DNA from: JAUVRX01 sp049664225
Lineage (GTDB): Bacteria; Acidobacteriota; Thermoanaerobaculia; Multivoradales; JAHEKO01
Length of the DNA: 64,000 bases
Reading direction: 5' to 3'
Assembly: GCA_049664225.1 (NCBI GenBank)
Contig: JBATEX010000190.1
Coordinates: 124,001-188,000, forward strand
Of the stretch, positions 26,979 to 35,753 are shown piece by piece (positions within the stretch are counted from its first letter, which is position 1; every line of letters starts with the position of its first letter). The position numbers were made by a program, and so were the translations under genes. Under the pieces are notes generated by a model. That model had not been told where the DNA came from. It ran no database searches and saw only the letters and a list, made by a program, of their open reading frames with translations.

Positions 26979-28576
26979 TCGGCCTCCTCGGTCTCCTTCT
27001 CTCCCCAGCCTCCGCCTCCTGGAGTTTCGAGCAGAAGCCTGTCTCCCGGCTCGATCTCGCAGCCGTCGATGCCCTGCAGTTCCACTTCTCCACCACCGGA
27101 CCGCCTCACGACTTGTCTACCGAGCGAGCCCGCCCTGCCGCCCGCAACGCCATAGGGGGCCTCTACCCGGTGCTGGCTCAGGATGGATAGCGATACCGGC
27201 TCAAGAAAAAGGAACTGCCGGACCACGCCGTCGCCTCCCCGGTGACGGCCAGACCCGCCCGAGCCCGATCGGATGGAGAACTTCTCCAAACGCACCGGAT
27301 AGCGGTGCTCGAGGATCTCGGGATCCGTAATTGCGGTATTCGTCATATGACTGTGGACGGCACTCTCCCCATCGAAATCGGCTCCCGCGCCACAGCCTCC
27401 GCAGACGGTCTCGTAGTATCCGAAGCTCTCGTTGCCGAAGAGGACATTGTTCATGGTTCCCTGACTGCAAGCGACGAGGCCGAGAGCCTTGAGCATGGTA
27501 TCGACGAGACGCTGACTGGTCTCCACATTGCCGCCCACGACAGCTGGAGCCAATCTCGGGTCCGGTGGAAATGGCGGGTTCAGAATACCCTCAGGAATCT
27601 CCAGACGCACCGTCTTCAGAAGACCCTCGTTGAGCGGTAGAGGGCGATCGAGAAGTAGGCGAAAGGCGTAGAGCACCACGCTGCGGACTACCGCCGGAGT
27701 GGCGTTCAGATTGCCGGGATGCACTGGCGCGGAGCCCGTGAAATCCACTACCCCCCGCCCATCCGACAGATTCAGGGATACGGCCAACGGCGAGCCATCG
27801 TCGAGCAGCTCAGTGGCTTCAAACCGGCCATCTCCGAGGCTTCTCAGGGCTTCACGAACCCTGGCCTCCGATTGCCGCTTCAGGCTTTCCATGTAATGAA
27901 GGACGGCGGTGTGCCCATGTTGCTGCGCCAACCCTCGAAGCGCCACGATGCCACGCTGATTTGCCGCCACCGCCGCCGCCAGGTCGGCCAGGTTCTCTTC
28001 CACAGCCCGCGAGGGAAAAGCGCCTTCCCCGAGTCGCTGTCGCAGTTCAGACCAAAGCGGCCTCCCCGACCGGATCAAATACTGCGGTTCGAGAACCACG
28101 CCCTCCTCCGCCAGGCTGCGAGCTCTGGGAGGCATCGAGCCCGGTCTGCTGCCGCCGATCTCCGCGTGATGGGCGCGGCTGGCGACATAGCCCAAAAGAG
28201 GGCCTACCTTCGGATCTCCTCCCGTTGCGTCACCAAAGACCGGGGAGATGACCGTGACATCCGGCAGGTGTGAGCCGCCGAATCCGGGGTGATTGGTGAC
28301 CGCGACGTCTCCAGGCCCGAGGGGCAAGACGTTCTTGACCGTCCTCACGCAAAGTCCGAGAGCCCCGAGGTGCACCGGGATGTGCGGCGCATTGACTACC
28401 AGCTCTCCATCGGGATCCAGGAGAGCACAGGAGAAATCCAGGCGCTCTTTCACATTCACGGACAAGGCGGTTCGACGAAGTGCCTCGCCCATCTGCCAGG
28501 CAATGGCCGAGAAACGGTGGACGAACAACTCCAGCTCGACGGCCTCGGTCCGCGATCCGTCCTTTTGCTTACTCAT
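26975..28576 (-). CDS. hyuB: Hydantoinase B/5-oxoprolinase subunit B
   Basis: This 533-residue subunit belongs to the ATP-dependent hydantoinase/5-oxoprolinase/acetone carboxylase family. It contains SVNVKERLDFSCALLDPDGELV, HIPVHLGALG, DVAVTNHPGFGGSHLPDVTV, and at the C-terminus IRSGSGGSGRHRGGDGVVRQF and LLLETPGGGGWG, all conserved in HyuB. With HyuA it would open a cyclic amide such as 5-oxoproline or a hydantoin. I chose ATG 28576, which overlaps the hyuA stop as ATGA, over an in-frame start 16 codons upstream. The stop overlaps the transporter start in the same way. The substrate is not predictable from sequence. Confidence 0.9.
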   Translation of the reverse strand: MSKQKDGSRTEAVELELFVHRFSAIAWQMGEALRRTALSVNVKERLDFSCALLDPDGELVVNAPHIPVHLGALGLCVRTVKNVLPLGPGDVAVTNHPGFGGSHLPDVTVISPVFGDATGGDPKVGPLLGYVASRAHHAEIGGSRPGSMPPRARSLAEEGVVLEPQYLIRSGRPLWSELRQRLGEGAFPSRAVEENLADLAAAVAANQRGIVALRGLAQQHGHTAVLHYMESLKRQSEARVREALRSLGDGRFEATELLDDGSPLAVSLNLSDGRGVVDFTGSAPVHPGNLNATPAVVRSVVLYAFRLLLDRPLPLNEGLLKTVRLEIPEGILNPPFPPDPRLAPAVVGGNVETSQRLVDTMLKALGLVACSQGTMNNVLFGNESFGYYETVCGGCGAGADFDGESAVHSHMTNTAITDPEILEHRYPVRLEKFSIRSGSGGSGRHRGGDGVVRQFLFLEPVSLSILSQHRVEAPYGVAGGRAGSLGRQVVRRSGGGEVELQGIDGCEIEPGDRLLLETPGGGGWGEKETEEAE

Positions 28577-30828
28577 TTCCCATCCCTGCCGCCGCCTCCT
28601 CGACTCAGCACCAGGCAACCCCACGCATCGACCTTCCCGGACCAGCCCCCATTCACCACCGTTGAACAGTGTTTCTCGAACACCAGAGCTGGACCGCGGA
28701 ACGCGAAGTCGGGCTCCAAATCGAAACGATTGAAGGCCCTGACAGAGTGCCAGAAACCCTCCATGAATGCCTTCTGCCGGGCAGGTGGGCCGCCGCCTGA
28801 CACTGCCGTATCTCCCCGGCCTTGCAGAAAGTCGATCGATGAGCCGACCGAGGACGCCACTACCCTCGCCGACTCCACTTCTATGGGCCGCTCATCGGGC
28901 CGGTATCCATAGTGATCTGCATAGCTCTGGAAAAAAGACTCTCGCAGATCGCTGGTCGGGACCGCTTCCACCGCGAGACTCGATTCCTGTCCGGCGAATC
29001 GCAGGTACACCAAGCGCCGCCGGACTTCCACACTCGACCGGTCGATCCCCTCGCTTGCGACCGCCTCTACCGCCTCGCGGCTGAGCGCCTCGAGCAGCGC
29101 ATCCAGGGAGCTACCAAACCCTTCCAGCGTCTCCAGAATCTGTCGCTCGGCAAATCGCTCGACGCGAGCCTGACCGAGACCGACAGCGCTCAACAGGCCG
29201 GCATCCGCCGGAACGAGGACAGTAGGCACGTCGAGAATCTCTGCGAGGCAACAGGCATGCTGACCGCCGGCGCCTCCGAACGCCACCAGCGCGTAGTCGC
29301 TGGGCCTGTAGCCCCGCCGAATCGAGATACGTCGGACGGCCTCGGCCATTCGCTCATTGGCGATATCGAGCAGCCCTTCAAGCATCTCCTCCACGCAGAC
29401 GTACCCATCATCGGCCTCGTTCACCTGCCGTTGCAACAGGGCGGCCGCCCGCTGCGCCGCCTCCGAATCGATAGGAATCTCGAAAGCAGAGGGCTGCAGC
29501 CGTCCGAGAAGCAAGTTGACATCGGTCAGTGTCAGTGGACCGCCGGCGCCGTAACAGGCCGGCCCCGGCGATGCCCCTGCACTCTCCGGGCCCACCTTGA
29601 GTTGATGGCCATCGAAATGGCAGACCGAGCCCCCGCCAGCCGCCACCGTCTCGATTGCCAGCGTCGGCGCCATGAGATGGGCATCTCCAACCCGGGTCTC
29701 GAAGAGATAGTCATAGTCTCCGTCGAATCGAGAAACATCGGTCGAGGTCCCCCCCATATCGAACGCCAGGCTGCGCCGGTAGCCCGACCTGATTGCAGCC
29801 TGTGCAGCGCCGACGACCCCGCCTGCCGGACCGGACAGCAAACTGTCTTTCGGCAGGAACTCCGAGGATCGGACCAGCCCCCCTGCGCTGGTCAGCACAT
29901 GGAGTCTGCCAGCGGCCAACGCTCTTTCTACCCGACGCAGGTACGACTCGATCACTTCGGCCAGATAGGCGTTCACGATCGCAGTCTGCGCTCTGGGCAC
30001 AACCTTGATCCGAGGAGCCAGCTCGGCAGAACAGGAAACGTGGGTAAAACCCAGGGACCGGAGCTCCTCCGCCAGCGCCAGCTCGTGCAGCGGATTTCGA
30101 TAGCTATGGAGCAGTGCGATGGCCGCTGTACGCACGCCCCGGTCCAACAGCTCCCGAGCCTTTTCGAGAGGCGATTCCAGGTCGAGGGGTACGACCACCT
30201 CGCCGTCGGCATCCAAGCGCTCCTCCACCTCCACGACAGCCTCATACATAGGCCGAGGCTTGAGGACAGCCAGCGCGAACAGGTCCGAACGCTGCTGGTT
30301 GCCGATGGCGAGCAGATCGGCAAAACCACGCGTCACAAAGAGGGCCGTTCTAGAGCCCCGCCTCTCCAACAACGCATTCGTGCCGCGGGTCGTAGCGAGG
30401 CGCATGGCCATCGCTGGTAGTGGTCTGCCAAGTGGCGTCCCGGTGACCAGATGAGCGGCCAGGATAGGCGCCTCTTCGGCGATGACGATTTCGCACGGAG
30501 CTCCAGCGCCAAGCCCCCGGATGTCGTGCTCCAGCTCCAGCTCAGAAGTCGATCGAGAATGGCGAGTAATGGTAGAAAGCTCGTCCTCGGTCCCAACGAG
30601 GCGAAACCTCGCTCCCTCCAGAAAGCCGTCCGTCAGATCCCAACCGAGATCGAGAGCCAACCGTGTGGGACTCTCGACTCTGACCACGATGCCACGCAGA
30701 CAACTGCTGCTCAGCAGCTTGGCTCGGTGAACTTCTCCCGCCGGATCGCGGCCGACGCAATCCGTGAAGGTACCGCCTGTGTCCACCCATAAGTGCCAAA
30801 GCCCGGCTGGTGATTCGCTCTCAGACAC
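28573..30828 (-). CDS. hyuA: Hydantoinase A/5-oxoprolinase subunit A
   Basis: This 751-residue subunit carries the ATP-using half of the enzyme. VDTGGTFTDCVG (15-26) is the N-terminal phosphate loop of the ASKHA fold, and FDMGGTSTDVSRFDG is the second. LATTRGTNALLERRG (144-158) and SAGGGSVCHFD-like stretches (AAGGGSVCHFDG) are also typical. Between the first loop and TTRGTNALLERR there are about 125 residues, clearly more than in most HyuA proteins, which implies an inserted subdomain. I chose GTG 30828, 24 nt after the yjbQ stop; the open frame runs upstream into yjbQ and cannot all be real. Coupled to hyuB by an ATGA overlap. Confidence 0.9.
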   Translation of the reverse strand: MSESESPAGLWHLWVDTGGTFTDCVGRDPAGEVHRAKLLSSSCLRGIVVRVESPTRLALDLGWDLTDGFLEGARFRLVGTEDELSTITRHSRSTSELELEHDIRGLGAGAPCEIVIAEEAPILAAHLVTGTPLGRPLPAMAMRLATTRGTNALLERRGSRTALFVTRGFADLLAIGNQQRSDLFALAVLKPRPMYEAVVEVEERLDADGEVVVPLDLESPLEKARELLDRGVRTAAIALLHSYRNPLHELALAEELRSLGFTHVSCSAELAPRIKVVPRAQTAIVNAYLAEVIESYLRRVERALAAGRLHVLTSAGGLVRSSEFLPKDSLLSGPAGGVVGAAQAAIRSGYRRSLAFDMGGTSTDVSRFDGDYDYLFETRVGDAHLMAPTLAIETVAAGGGSVCHFDGHQLKVGPESAGASPGPACYGAGGPLTLTDVNLLLGRLQPSAFEIPIDSEAAQRAAALLQRQVNEADDGYVCVEEMLEGLLDIANERMAEAVRRISIRRGYRPSDYALVAFGGAGGQHACCLAEILDVPTVLVPADAGLLSAVGLGQARVERFAERQILETLEGFGSSLDALLEALSREAVEAVASEGIDRSSVEVRRRLVYLRFAGQESSLAVEAVPTSDLRESFFQSYADHYGYRPDERPIEVESARVVASSVGSSIDFLQGRGDTAVSGGGPPARQKAFMEGFWHSVRAFNRFDLEPDFAFRGPALVFEKHCSTVVNGGWSGKVDAWGCLVLSRGGGGRDGK

Positions 30829-30851
30829 GGTGTTGGACCCCGCCCCCTCCT

Positions 30852-31274
30852 CTACTCGCCGATCACTTTGATCAGTACCCGTTTGGTCCGCCGGCCGTCG
30901 AACTCTCCGTAGAAGATTTGTTCCCATGGGCCCAGGTCGAGATGTCCATCGGTCACCGCCACGACCACCTCTCGGCCCATGACCTGCCGTTTGTGATGCG
31001 CATCAGCATTGTCCTCACCGGTCAGATTGTGCCGATAGCGCTGCGCACTGGCGTCGAACGGCGCCAACTCCTCCAACCATCGCTTGTAGTCCTCATGTAG
31101 GCCTGGCTCGTCGTCGTTGATGAACACGCTGGCCGTGATGTGCATGGCGTTGACCAGACATAGGCCCTCCGAGACGCCACTTTCGCGGACGGCCTCCTCC
31201 ACTTCCCGAGTGATGTTCTCAAAGTCCATCCGCTGCGGGACGTGCATGGACAGGTATTTGGTCAGAGATGTCAA
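30852..31274 (-). CDS. YjbQ/UPF0047 family protein (secondary thiamine-phosphate synthase-type)
   Basis: The 140-residue protein matches the YjbQ family: DITREVEEAV-like ENITREVEEAVRESG, then LCLVNAMHITASVFINDDE and DADHH-like NADAHHKRQVMGREV, and LGPWEQIFYGEFDGRRTKRV. Members of the family can show weak thiamine-phosphate synthase activity, but their physiological role is unclear. Conserved histidines (MHIT, AHHKR) suggest a metal or phosphate site. It lies 23 nt after DUF4126 and 24 nt before hyuA on the same strand, so it is probably cotranscribed with the oxoprolinase genes. No functional link is known. Confidence 0.9.
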   Translation of the reverse strand: MTSLTKYLSMHVPQRMDFENITREVEEAVRESGVSEGLCLVNAMHITASVFINDDEPGLHEDYKRWLEELAPFDASAQRYRHNLTGEDNADAHHKRQVMGREVVVAVTDGHLDLGPWEQIFYGEFDGRRTKRVLIKVIGE

Positions 31275-31297
31275 ACCAGTCTCCTCGGATCGACTCG

Positions 31298-31858
31298 TTA
31301 AGGGGTGGCGCGCCGGCGGCGCAGTCTACGCACCACCAGGATGAGGATCAGCAGCACCAGCAGACCCGCGATGATGGGCATCAGTACGGCCAGGATGGAG
31401 AGCCCCAACGACCCAACCAACTCGAGAGTCGACAGAATCGGGTTGCCGAGCCCAGCGGTCGCGACAGAGGAGATCTGCCGGCCACTTGCGGTCGTCATCT
31501 GTACTGCTCCAGCCAGCCCACCACCCGCGATGATCGCCAGGATGACCCGTAGCACGGGATCCATGCCCGTTACTACCGATGCAGTCGCGACCATGCCTGC
31601 GACGACCGCCGCCGGGGTGGCCACTGTATCGAGGAGATTGTCCAACCAGGGGACGTAGTAAGCAACGATCTCCAGGGCAGTGGCCGCACCAAAGGCGATC
31701 ATCGCTTCGCTGCTGGCCATCCAGCCGAATTTGGGCGAGAGCTCGAGGAAACCTCCTCGCGCCGCGAGGTTGATCACCAGCAAGGGCACGAAGACGCGGA
31801 ACCCGGTGGCGGCGCTGAGTCCGAGGCCCAGGAAAACACTGACTAGCGATTGTTCCAT
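31298..31858 (-). CDS. DUF4126 membrane protein
   Basis: The 186-residue protein has about five or six hydrophobic segments and the glycine/alanine-rich opening LGLGLSAATGFRVFVPLL, followed by DNLLDTVATPAAVVAGMVATASV, which matches DUF4126. The last segment is a long Leu/Ile/Val helix ending in RRLRRRRATP, placing the C-terminus in the cytoplasm. The family has no established function; members are sometimes found near transport or envelope genes. It sits between rpiB (22-nt gap) and yjbQ (23-nt gap) in one long minus-strand run. Confidence 0.8.
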   Translation of the reverse strand: MEQSLVSVFLGLGLSAATGFRVFVPLLVINLAARGGFLELSPKFGWMASSEAMIAFGAATALEIVAYYVPWLDNLLDTVATPAAVVAGMVATASVVTGMDPVLRVILAIIAGGGLAGAVQMTTASGRQISSVATAGLGNPILSTLELVGSLGLSILAVLMPIIAGLLVLLILILVVRRLRRRRATP

Positions 31859-31880
31859 GGCGGCTACCGCGAGAGAGGCT

Positions 31881-32315
31881 CTACTCTACTGCATCGATGG
31901 CTTCGATTCGGCGCCCATGTCGCCCTGCCTCGAAAGGCGTCTCCAACCAGACGTCGACGATCAGGATCGCCATCTCCAACGACACCAGACGCTGGCCGAG
32001 GGACAACCCGTTGGCATCATTGTGCTGCCTCGCCAGGCGAGCGGATGTCTCGTTCCAGCACAGCGCACAGCGAACTCCGGGGACACGGTTCGCCGTCATG
32101 GCTTCGCCATTCCCAGAGCCACCGAGAACGATCACTCTTTCACAGTCCCCAGCAGCCACCGCTAGCACAGCGGGCCTGACGAAGGTCGGATAGTCGACCG
32201 ACAGCTCGGAGTCGGTACCGAAGTCGACCGCTTCGTGTCCTAGCTCCGCGAGATGGGCTTTGATCGCCTCCTTGTAACGGTATCCGGCATGATCGGAAGC
32301 TATCGCTATTCTCAT
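31881..32315 (-). CDS. rpiB: Ribose 5-phosphate isomerase B
   Basis: The enzyme interconverts ribose 5-phosphate and ribulose 5-phosphate. The 144-residue protein opens MRIAIASDHAGYRYKEAI and has VIVLGGSGNGEAMTANRVPG and RHNDANGLSLGQR-like QHNDANGLSLGQR. The E. coli-type catalytic cysteine is replaced by serine in GGSGNGE, and a glutamate follows. This is the form known from mycobacterial RpiB, which uses that glutamate as base. AGGAGG 6 nt upstream supports ATG 32315 rather than the GTG two codons earlier. It follows murJ by 47 nt on the same strand. Confidence 0.93.
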   Translation of the reverse strand: MRIAIASDHAGYRYKEAIKAHLAELGHEAVDFGTDSELSVDYPTFVRPAVLAVAAGDCERVIVLGGSGNGEAMTANRVPGVRCALCWNETSARLARQHNDANGLSLGQRLVSLEMAILIVDVWLETPFEAGRHGRRIEAIDAVE

Positions 32316-32362
32316 TTCCACCCTCCTTGATTTGTACCGAGAGACGTTCTCGAGGCTCTTCC

Positions 32363-34138
32363 CTATCGCAGCCGTTTCTTCAGGCTCCCCAACCAGAAGT
32401 CCAACTCTGGCAGGCCGGCCAGCCGAGACGTCGAAAGATACAGTCCGACGTAGACAATCAGGGCGATGATCGCCTTGAGCAGCACGGGCAGCGGTTTCAT
32501 CAACATCAGCATCAGGACCACAGGCACGACAGCGGCCGTGGCCGTTGCCAACATCCTGACAGCCGACCGGACCGGTAGTCGAATGCCGAACTGCTGTCGG
32601 TCCAACGCTACCAACAACCTCCTCAGCTCGAACAGGGCGCCCACTGAAGCTCCAATCGCCAACCCCACCGCACCCATGAAGAGCTCACGCCCTCCGGCCG
32701 CAGGACCAGCAACTCGACTGACGGGCACGCGGTCGAGCCAGACCATCGAAACCCCGCCCACAAGGGCCGAGAGGACTACCCGCTCAACCGCCACGCGAGC
32801 CGGCGTCTTGGTCTGTCCAAGAGCGTAGAACACATTGTTGAGAAGTCGGGACGTGCTGCTGGCAAGCAGGCCTAGACTGTAGGCTGCCAATACCAGATAC
32901 ACCAACCAGTTGTCCTGGATGCCGAAGCTCCCTCGGCGAAAGAGCCCGCCGACGAAGTAGAAACCCAGAAAGAAGTAACCGACTACCGTCGGAACGGTGA
33001 GAAAGGCCATCTGCCGGATCGAGGCGTCGAGCCGCCGACTCAGGCCGGCCTGCTCCGCCTGCGCAGTTCGCAGGGACAACTCGGGCAGCTCGGCCGCTGC
33101 GACCGAGACACCAAACAGAGAAATGGGCAGCAGGTACAGGATCTGGGCCCATCCCAGAGCGGCGATCGCGCCGGGAACCAGAAACGAAGCCAGCACCAGA
33201 TCGAGATACCCTGACAACTGCACGGCACCTCGACCCGCGGCCAGGGGGCCAAAGGCGCCCAGAGCTTTGGTGACGCCTTCGACTCGCGTCGAGACGGAGA
33301 GCCGAAAGCCTCTCAGGAGTCGAAAAACGAGCGGCAGCTGCACTGCAAACTGGAGCACTCCCCCGACCAGGGCGCCAACGCAGGCAGCGATGAGGAGCCG
33401 ACTCCGAAAGGCGGTCTCCTGCAGGGGATCCTCGGCTGGTCCCCCCCACACCTGCCAGCCCGCGTAGGCCGCCAGCCAAAGGGCCAGGATGATCGAGATG
33501 TTCCACAGAACGGGCGCGAAATAGGCCAGGAAGAACCTGCGATGGCTATTGAGAACACCCAGGGTCCAGGCCGACAAGACGAGGACCGCCGTCATCGGAA
33601 AGACGATCCGCACCGCCGTCACGGCCAGAGAATAGCGATCCACCTCGGCCAAACCCCTCGCCACCCGTGCCGCATCCCCCAGATAGCCGGGAGCGAGGAT
33701 TGCAACGATGGGCTCAGCGAAGACAACTCCCAGCACAGCCACCGTCGATGCAACGGCCATCAGAAGGCCAAGAATCGCACCGGCGAATCTCCCGGCCGCC
33801 TCCTCCTTGCCGGCACCGACCATCCGTGAGTAGATCGGAATGAACGAGGCGGAGAGGGTTTGTTCGCCGAGCAGGTTCTGCAGCAGATTCGGCCCGCGCA
33901 AGGCGATTCGAAAGACATCGGCGTGGGCCCCGGCGCCAAAGAAGAAGGCCAACACCGATTCGCGGAGAAAGCCGAAGGCTCGGCTCGACAGAATCCCGAG
34001 GGCCACCCGGCTCGCATCACCTGACGCACTCTTCGGCGCCGCGCGAGGGGCACCGACGCGACTTCCGTCCGTCAAGGAGCTCTCGTCGGCCAGGTCTTCT
34101 CTGTCGAGTCTGGCGTCGGGTTCGGGCTCGTCGTTCAT
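32363..34138 (-). CDS. murJ: Lipid II flippase MurJ
   Basis: This 591-residue integral membrane protein (about 14 helices) flips lipid-linked peptidoglycan precursor to the periplasm. SRAFGFLRESVLAFFFGAGAHADVFRIAL is the MurJ first-helix region with its essential arginine. GEQTLSASFIPIYSRM and LNNVFYALGQTKTPARVA are further conserved loops. Residues 1-45 are an acidic hydrophilic lead. I chose ATG 34138 (AGGAAG 7 nt upstream) and not the frame's first start codon 56 codons upstream, because that region overlaps the divergent FmdB-type promoter area. It heads the minus-strand run that continues to the Nramp-like gene. Confidence 0.93.
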   Translation of the reverse strand: MNDEPEPDARLDREDLADESSLTDGSRVGAPRAAPKSASGDASRVALGILSSRAFGFLRESVLAFFFGAGAHADVFRIALRGPNLLQNLLGEQTLSASFIPIYSRMVGAGKEEAAGRFAGAILGLLMAVASTVAVLGVVFAEPIVAILAPGYLGDAARVARGLAEVDRYSLAVTAVRIVFPMTAVLVLSAWTLGVLNSHRRFFLAYFAPVLWNISIILALWLAAYAGWQVWGGPAEDPLQETAFRSRLLIAACVGALVGGVLQFAVQLPLVFRLLRGFRLSVSTRVEGVTKALGAFGPLAAGRGAVQLSGYLDLVLASFLVPGAIAALGWAQILYLLPISLFGVSVAAAELPELSLRTAQAEQAGLSRRLDASIRQMAFLTVPTVVGYFFLGFYFVGGLFRRGSFGIQDNWLVYLVLAAYSLGLLASSTSRLLNNVFYALGQTKTPARVAVERVVLSALVGGVSMVWLDRVPVSRVAGPAAGGRELFMGAVGLAIGASVGALFELRRLLVALDRQQFGIRLPVRSAVRMLATATAAVVPVVLMLMLMKPLPVLLKAIIALIVYVGLYLSTSRLAGLPELDFWLGSLKKRLR

Positions 34139-34307
34139 GTCGTCTTCCTGTCCAGCTGATTCTATGTTCCCGCCCACGGCCGACAAGGGATCGACACGAC
34201 TTGCGTCCCCAAAGACCTGCGATGTGTTAGATAATTCATCTGGTACGCGGCTGTCTTCGACCGCTCGCGCCACCATATCCCAGAGACTCGAGCAAAGTCC
34301 TTCCAAG

Positions 34308-34805
34308 ATGCCTATCTACGAGTTCTACTGCAGCCACTGTCACACACTGTTCAATTTCTACGTCGCGACCATCGACACGCAGACCAGCCCGGCCTGTCCG
34401 CGCTGCGACAGGCCGGAGCTGGAAAGGCGCCCAGCACGGTTTGCGATGCTGAAGCACCATGGCGAGGAGGAGCCCGACCCATTCGGAGACCTCGACGACG
34501 AACGCCTGGCCGGGGTCATGAGCTCGATGATGGAAGAGATGGGTCAGATCGGAGAGGACGAGGATCCCCGCAAGCTGGCAAGCCTGTTCCGTCGATTCAG
34601 TGAGTCTGCTGGCCTCGAGCCGGGGCCCCGCATGGAAGAGATGATGGCGAGAATGGAGGCTGGCGAGGATCTCGATCAGCTGGAGGAAGAGTTGGAGGGC
34701 GAGCTCGAAGGAGACGACTCGCTCGAGGAGTTCTTCCGCTTCCGCAAGACCAGCCGCTACGCCGCCCGCCGCCCGAGAGTCGACGACACTCTCTACTTCC
34801 TGTGA
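34308..34805 (+). CDS. FmdB-type zinc-ribbon protein with acidic C-terminal extension
   Basis: The protein starts MPIYEFYCSHCHTLFNFYV. It holds a CxxC...CxxC zinc ribbon (Cys8, Cys11, Cys30, Cys33), the FmdB regulatory-protein pattern. FmdB proteins are usually 60-110 residues; this one has 165, with a long Glu/Met/Asp-rich helical tail (SSMMEEMGQIGEDED, EEMMARMEAGEDLDQLEEELEGELEG). The tail may be an interaction surface. The ATG is used because the zinc ribbon begins there; the open frame continues upstream without similarity to anything. The gene is divergent from murJ with a 169-nt gap between start codons. The target of the ribbon is unknown. Confidence 0.85.
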   Translation: MPIYEFYCSHCHTLFNFYVATIDTQTSPACPRCDRPELERRPARFAMLKHHGEEEPDPFGDLDDERLAGVMSSMMEEMGQIGEDEDPRKLASLFRRFSESAGLEPGPRMEEMMARMEAGEDLDQLEEELEGELEGDDSLEEFFRFRKTSRYAARRPRVDDTLYFL

Positions 34806-34854
34806 CTCTTCATGCCAGAGCGCCGGCCGCTGCGCCTGGTATCCTCTGCGGATC

Positions 34855-35706
34855 ATGGAAGAACAACTGCAGGCCCTGGGGGCTGCGCTCGAGGATCTCG
34901 GATCCGGCTCGCTAGCGGTCATCACCGGAGCCGGGATCAGCCAGGCCAGCGGAATTCCGACGTTTCGAGGCACCGACCCGAAGGCGATCTGGCGACAGAG
35001 CGATGTGTCTCTGGCGACCTTCGAGTACTTTCGCCGCGACCCGGTCGGACAGTGGCAGTGGTACCTCGACCGGTTCGAGGCTGTGGCCGCGGCAAACCCC
35101 AACCCAGCACACTCCGCGTTGGTCGATCTGGAGACCTGGCACACACGACGGAGTGGTTCCTTCTGCCTCGTCACGCAGAACATCGACACCCTCCACGAGG
35201 CCGCCGGCAGCTCCAGGATGATCAAAATCCATGGCACCTCCGACCGAGTCAGGTGCTCCAAGGTCGGTTGCCGATTCGGCTCTCCTAGAGGCTCCCTGGC
35301 AGCGACCGACGTTCGATTCGGGGACTTCGTCGCCAGTCCCTGCAAACAGAACCTGCCGACGTGCCCCGAGTGCTCCTCGATACTTCGAGCCCACGTCCTG
35401 TTCTTCGACGAGTACTACGGAGAGCATCAGGATTACAAGTTCTCCGAAGCCGAAGAGGTCGCTCAGACAGCCGATTTGATGCTCTTCATCGGCACCTCGT
35501 TCTCTGTCGGAATCACCGACATCTTCCTTCGTGCGGGTATCCTCAAGCGAATTCCGATCTTCTCCATCGACCCGGGGGGAAATCGCTCGTCTCCATGGCC
35601 CGATCTGCAGATCCTGCCATCACCGGCTGAGGAGCTACTCCCCGAAGTTTGTCGTCGCCTCCATGCCCACAGCGAATCGACCTCAACGGCCGATCCGAGC
35701 CATTGA
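34855..35706 (+). CDS. Sir2 family NAD-dependent protein deacylase
   Basis: The 283-residue sirtuin has GAGISQASGIPTFRG (NAD-binding), LVTQNIDTLHEAAG, and the catalytic histidine in KIHGTSDRVRC. A zinc module is formed by CSKVGC and CPEC, and LFIGTSFSVG is the late Rossmann motif. Sirtuins remove acyl groups from lysines, consuming NAD and producing nicotinamide and O-acyl-ADP-ribose. It has an N-terminal 20-residue helix before the core. A nucleotidase gene begins 47 nt downstream on the same strand; a shared role in nucleotide or NAD turnover is only a guess. Confidence 0.93.
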   Translation: MEEQLQALGAALEDLGSGSLAVITGAGISQASGIPTFRGTDPKAIWRQSDVSLATFEYFRRDPVGQWQWYLDRFEAVAAANPNPAHSALVDLETWHTRRSGSFCLVTQNIDTLHEAAGSSRMIKIHGTSDRVRCSKVGCRFGSPRGSLAATDVRFGDFVASPCKQNLPTCPECSSILRAHVLFFDEYYGEHQDYKFSEAEEVAQTADLMLFIGTSFSVGITDIFLRAGILKRIPIFSIDPGGNRSSPWPDLQILPSPAEELLPEVCRRLHAHSESTSTADPSH

Positions 35707-35753
35707 TCTTCTAAGACCGCCAACCGCAACCCGATACTCAGAGACCACGCTCC

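Noticed and set aside
28912..30420. A 502-codon open frame on the plus strand opposite hyuA
   Set aside because: The hyuA reading carries conserved motifs and overlaps hyuB properly; the opposite frame has none.
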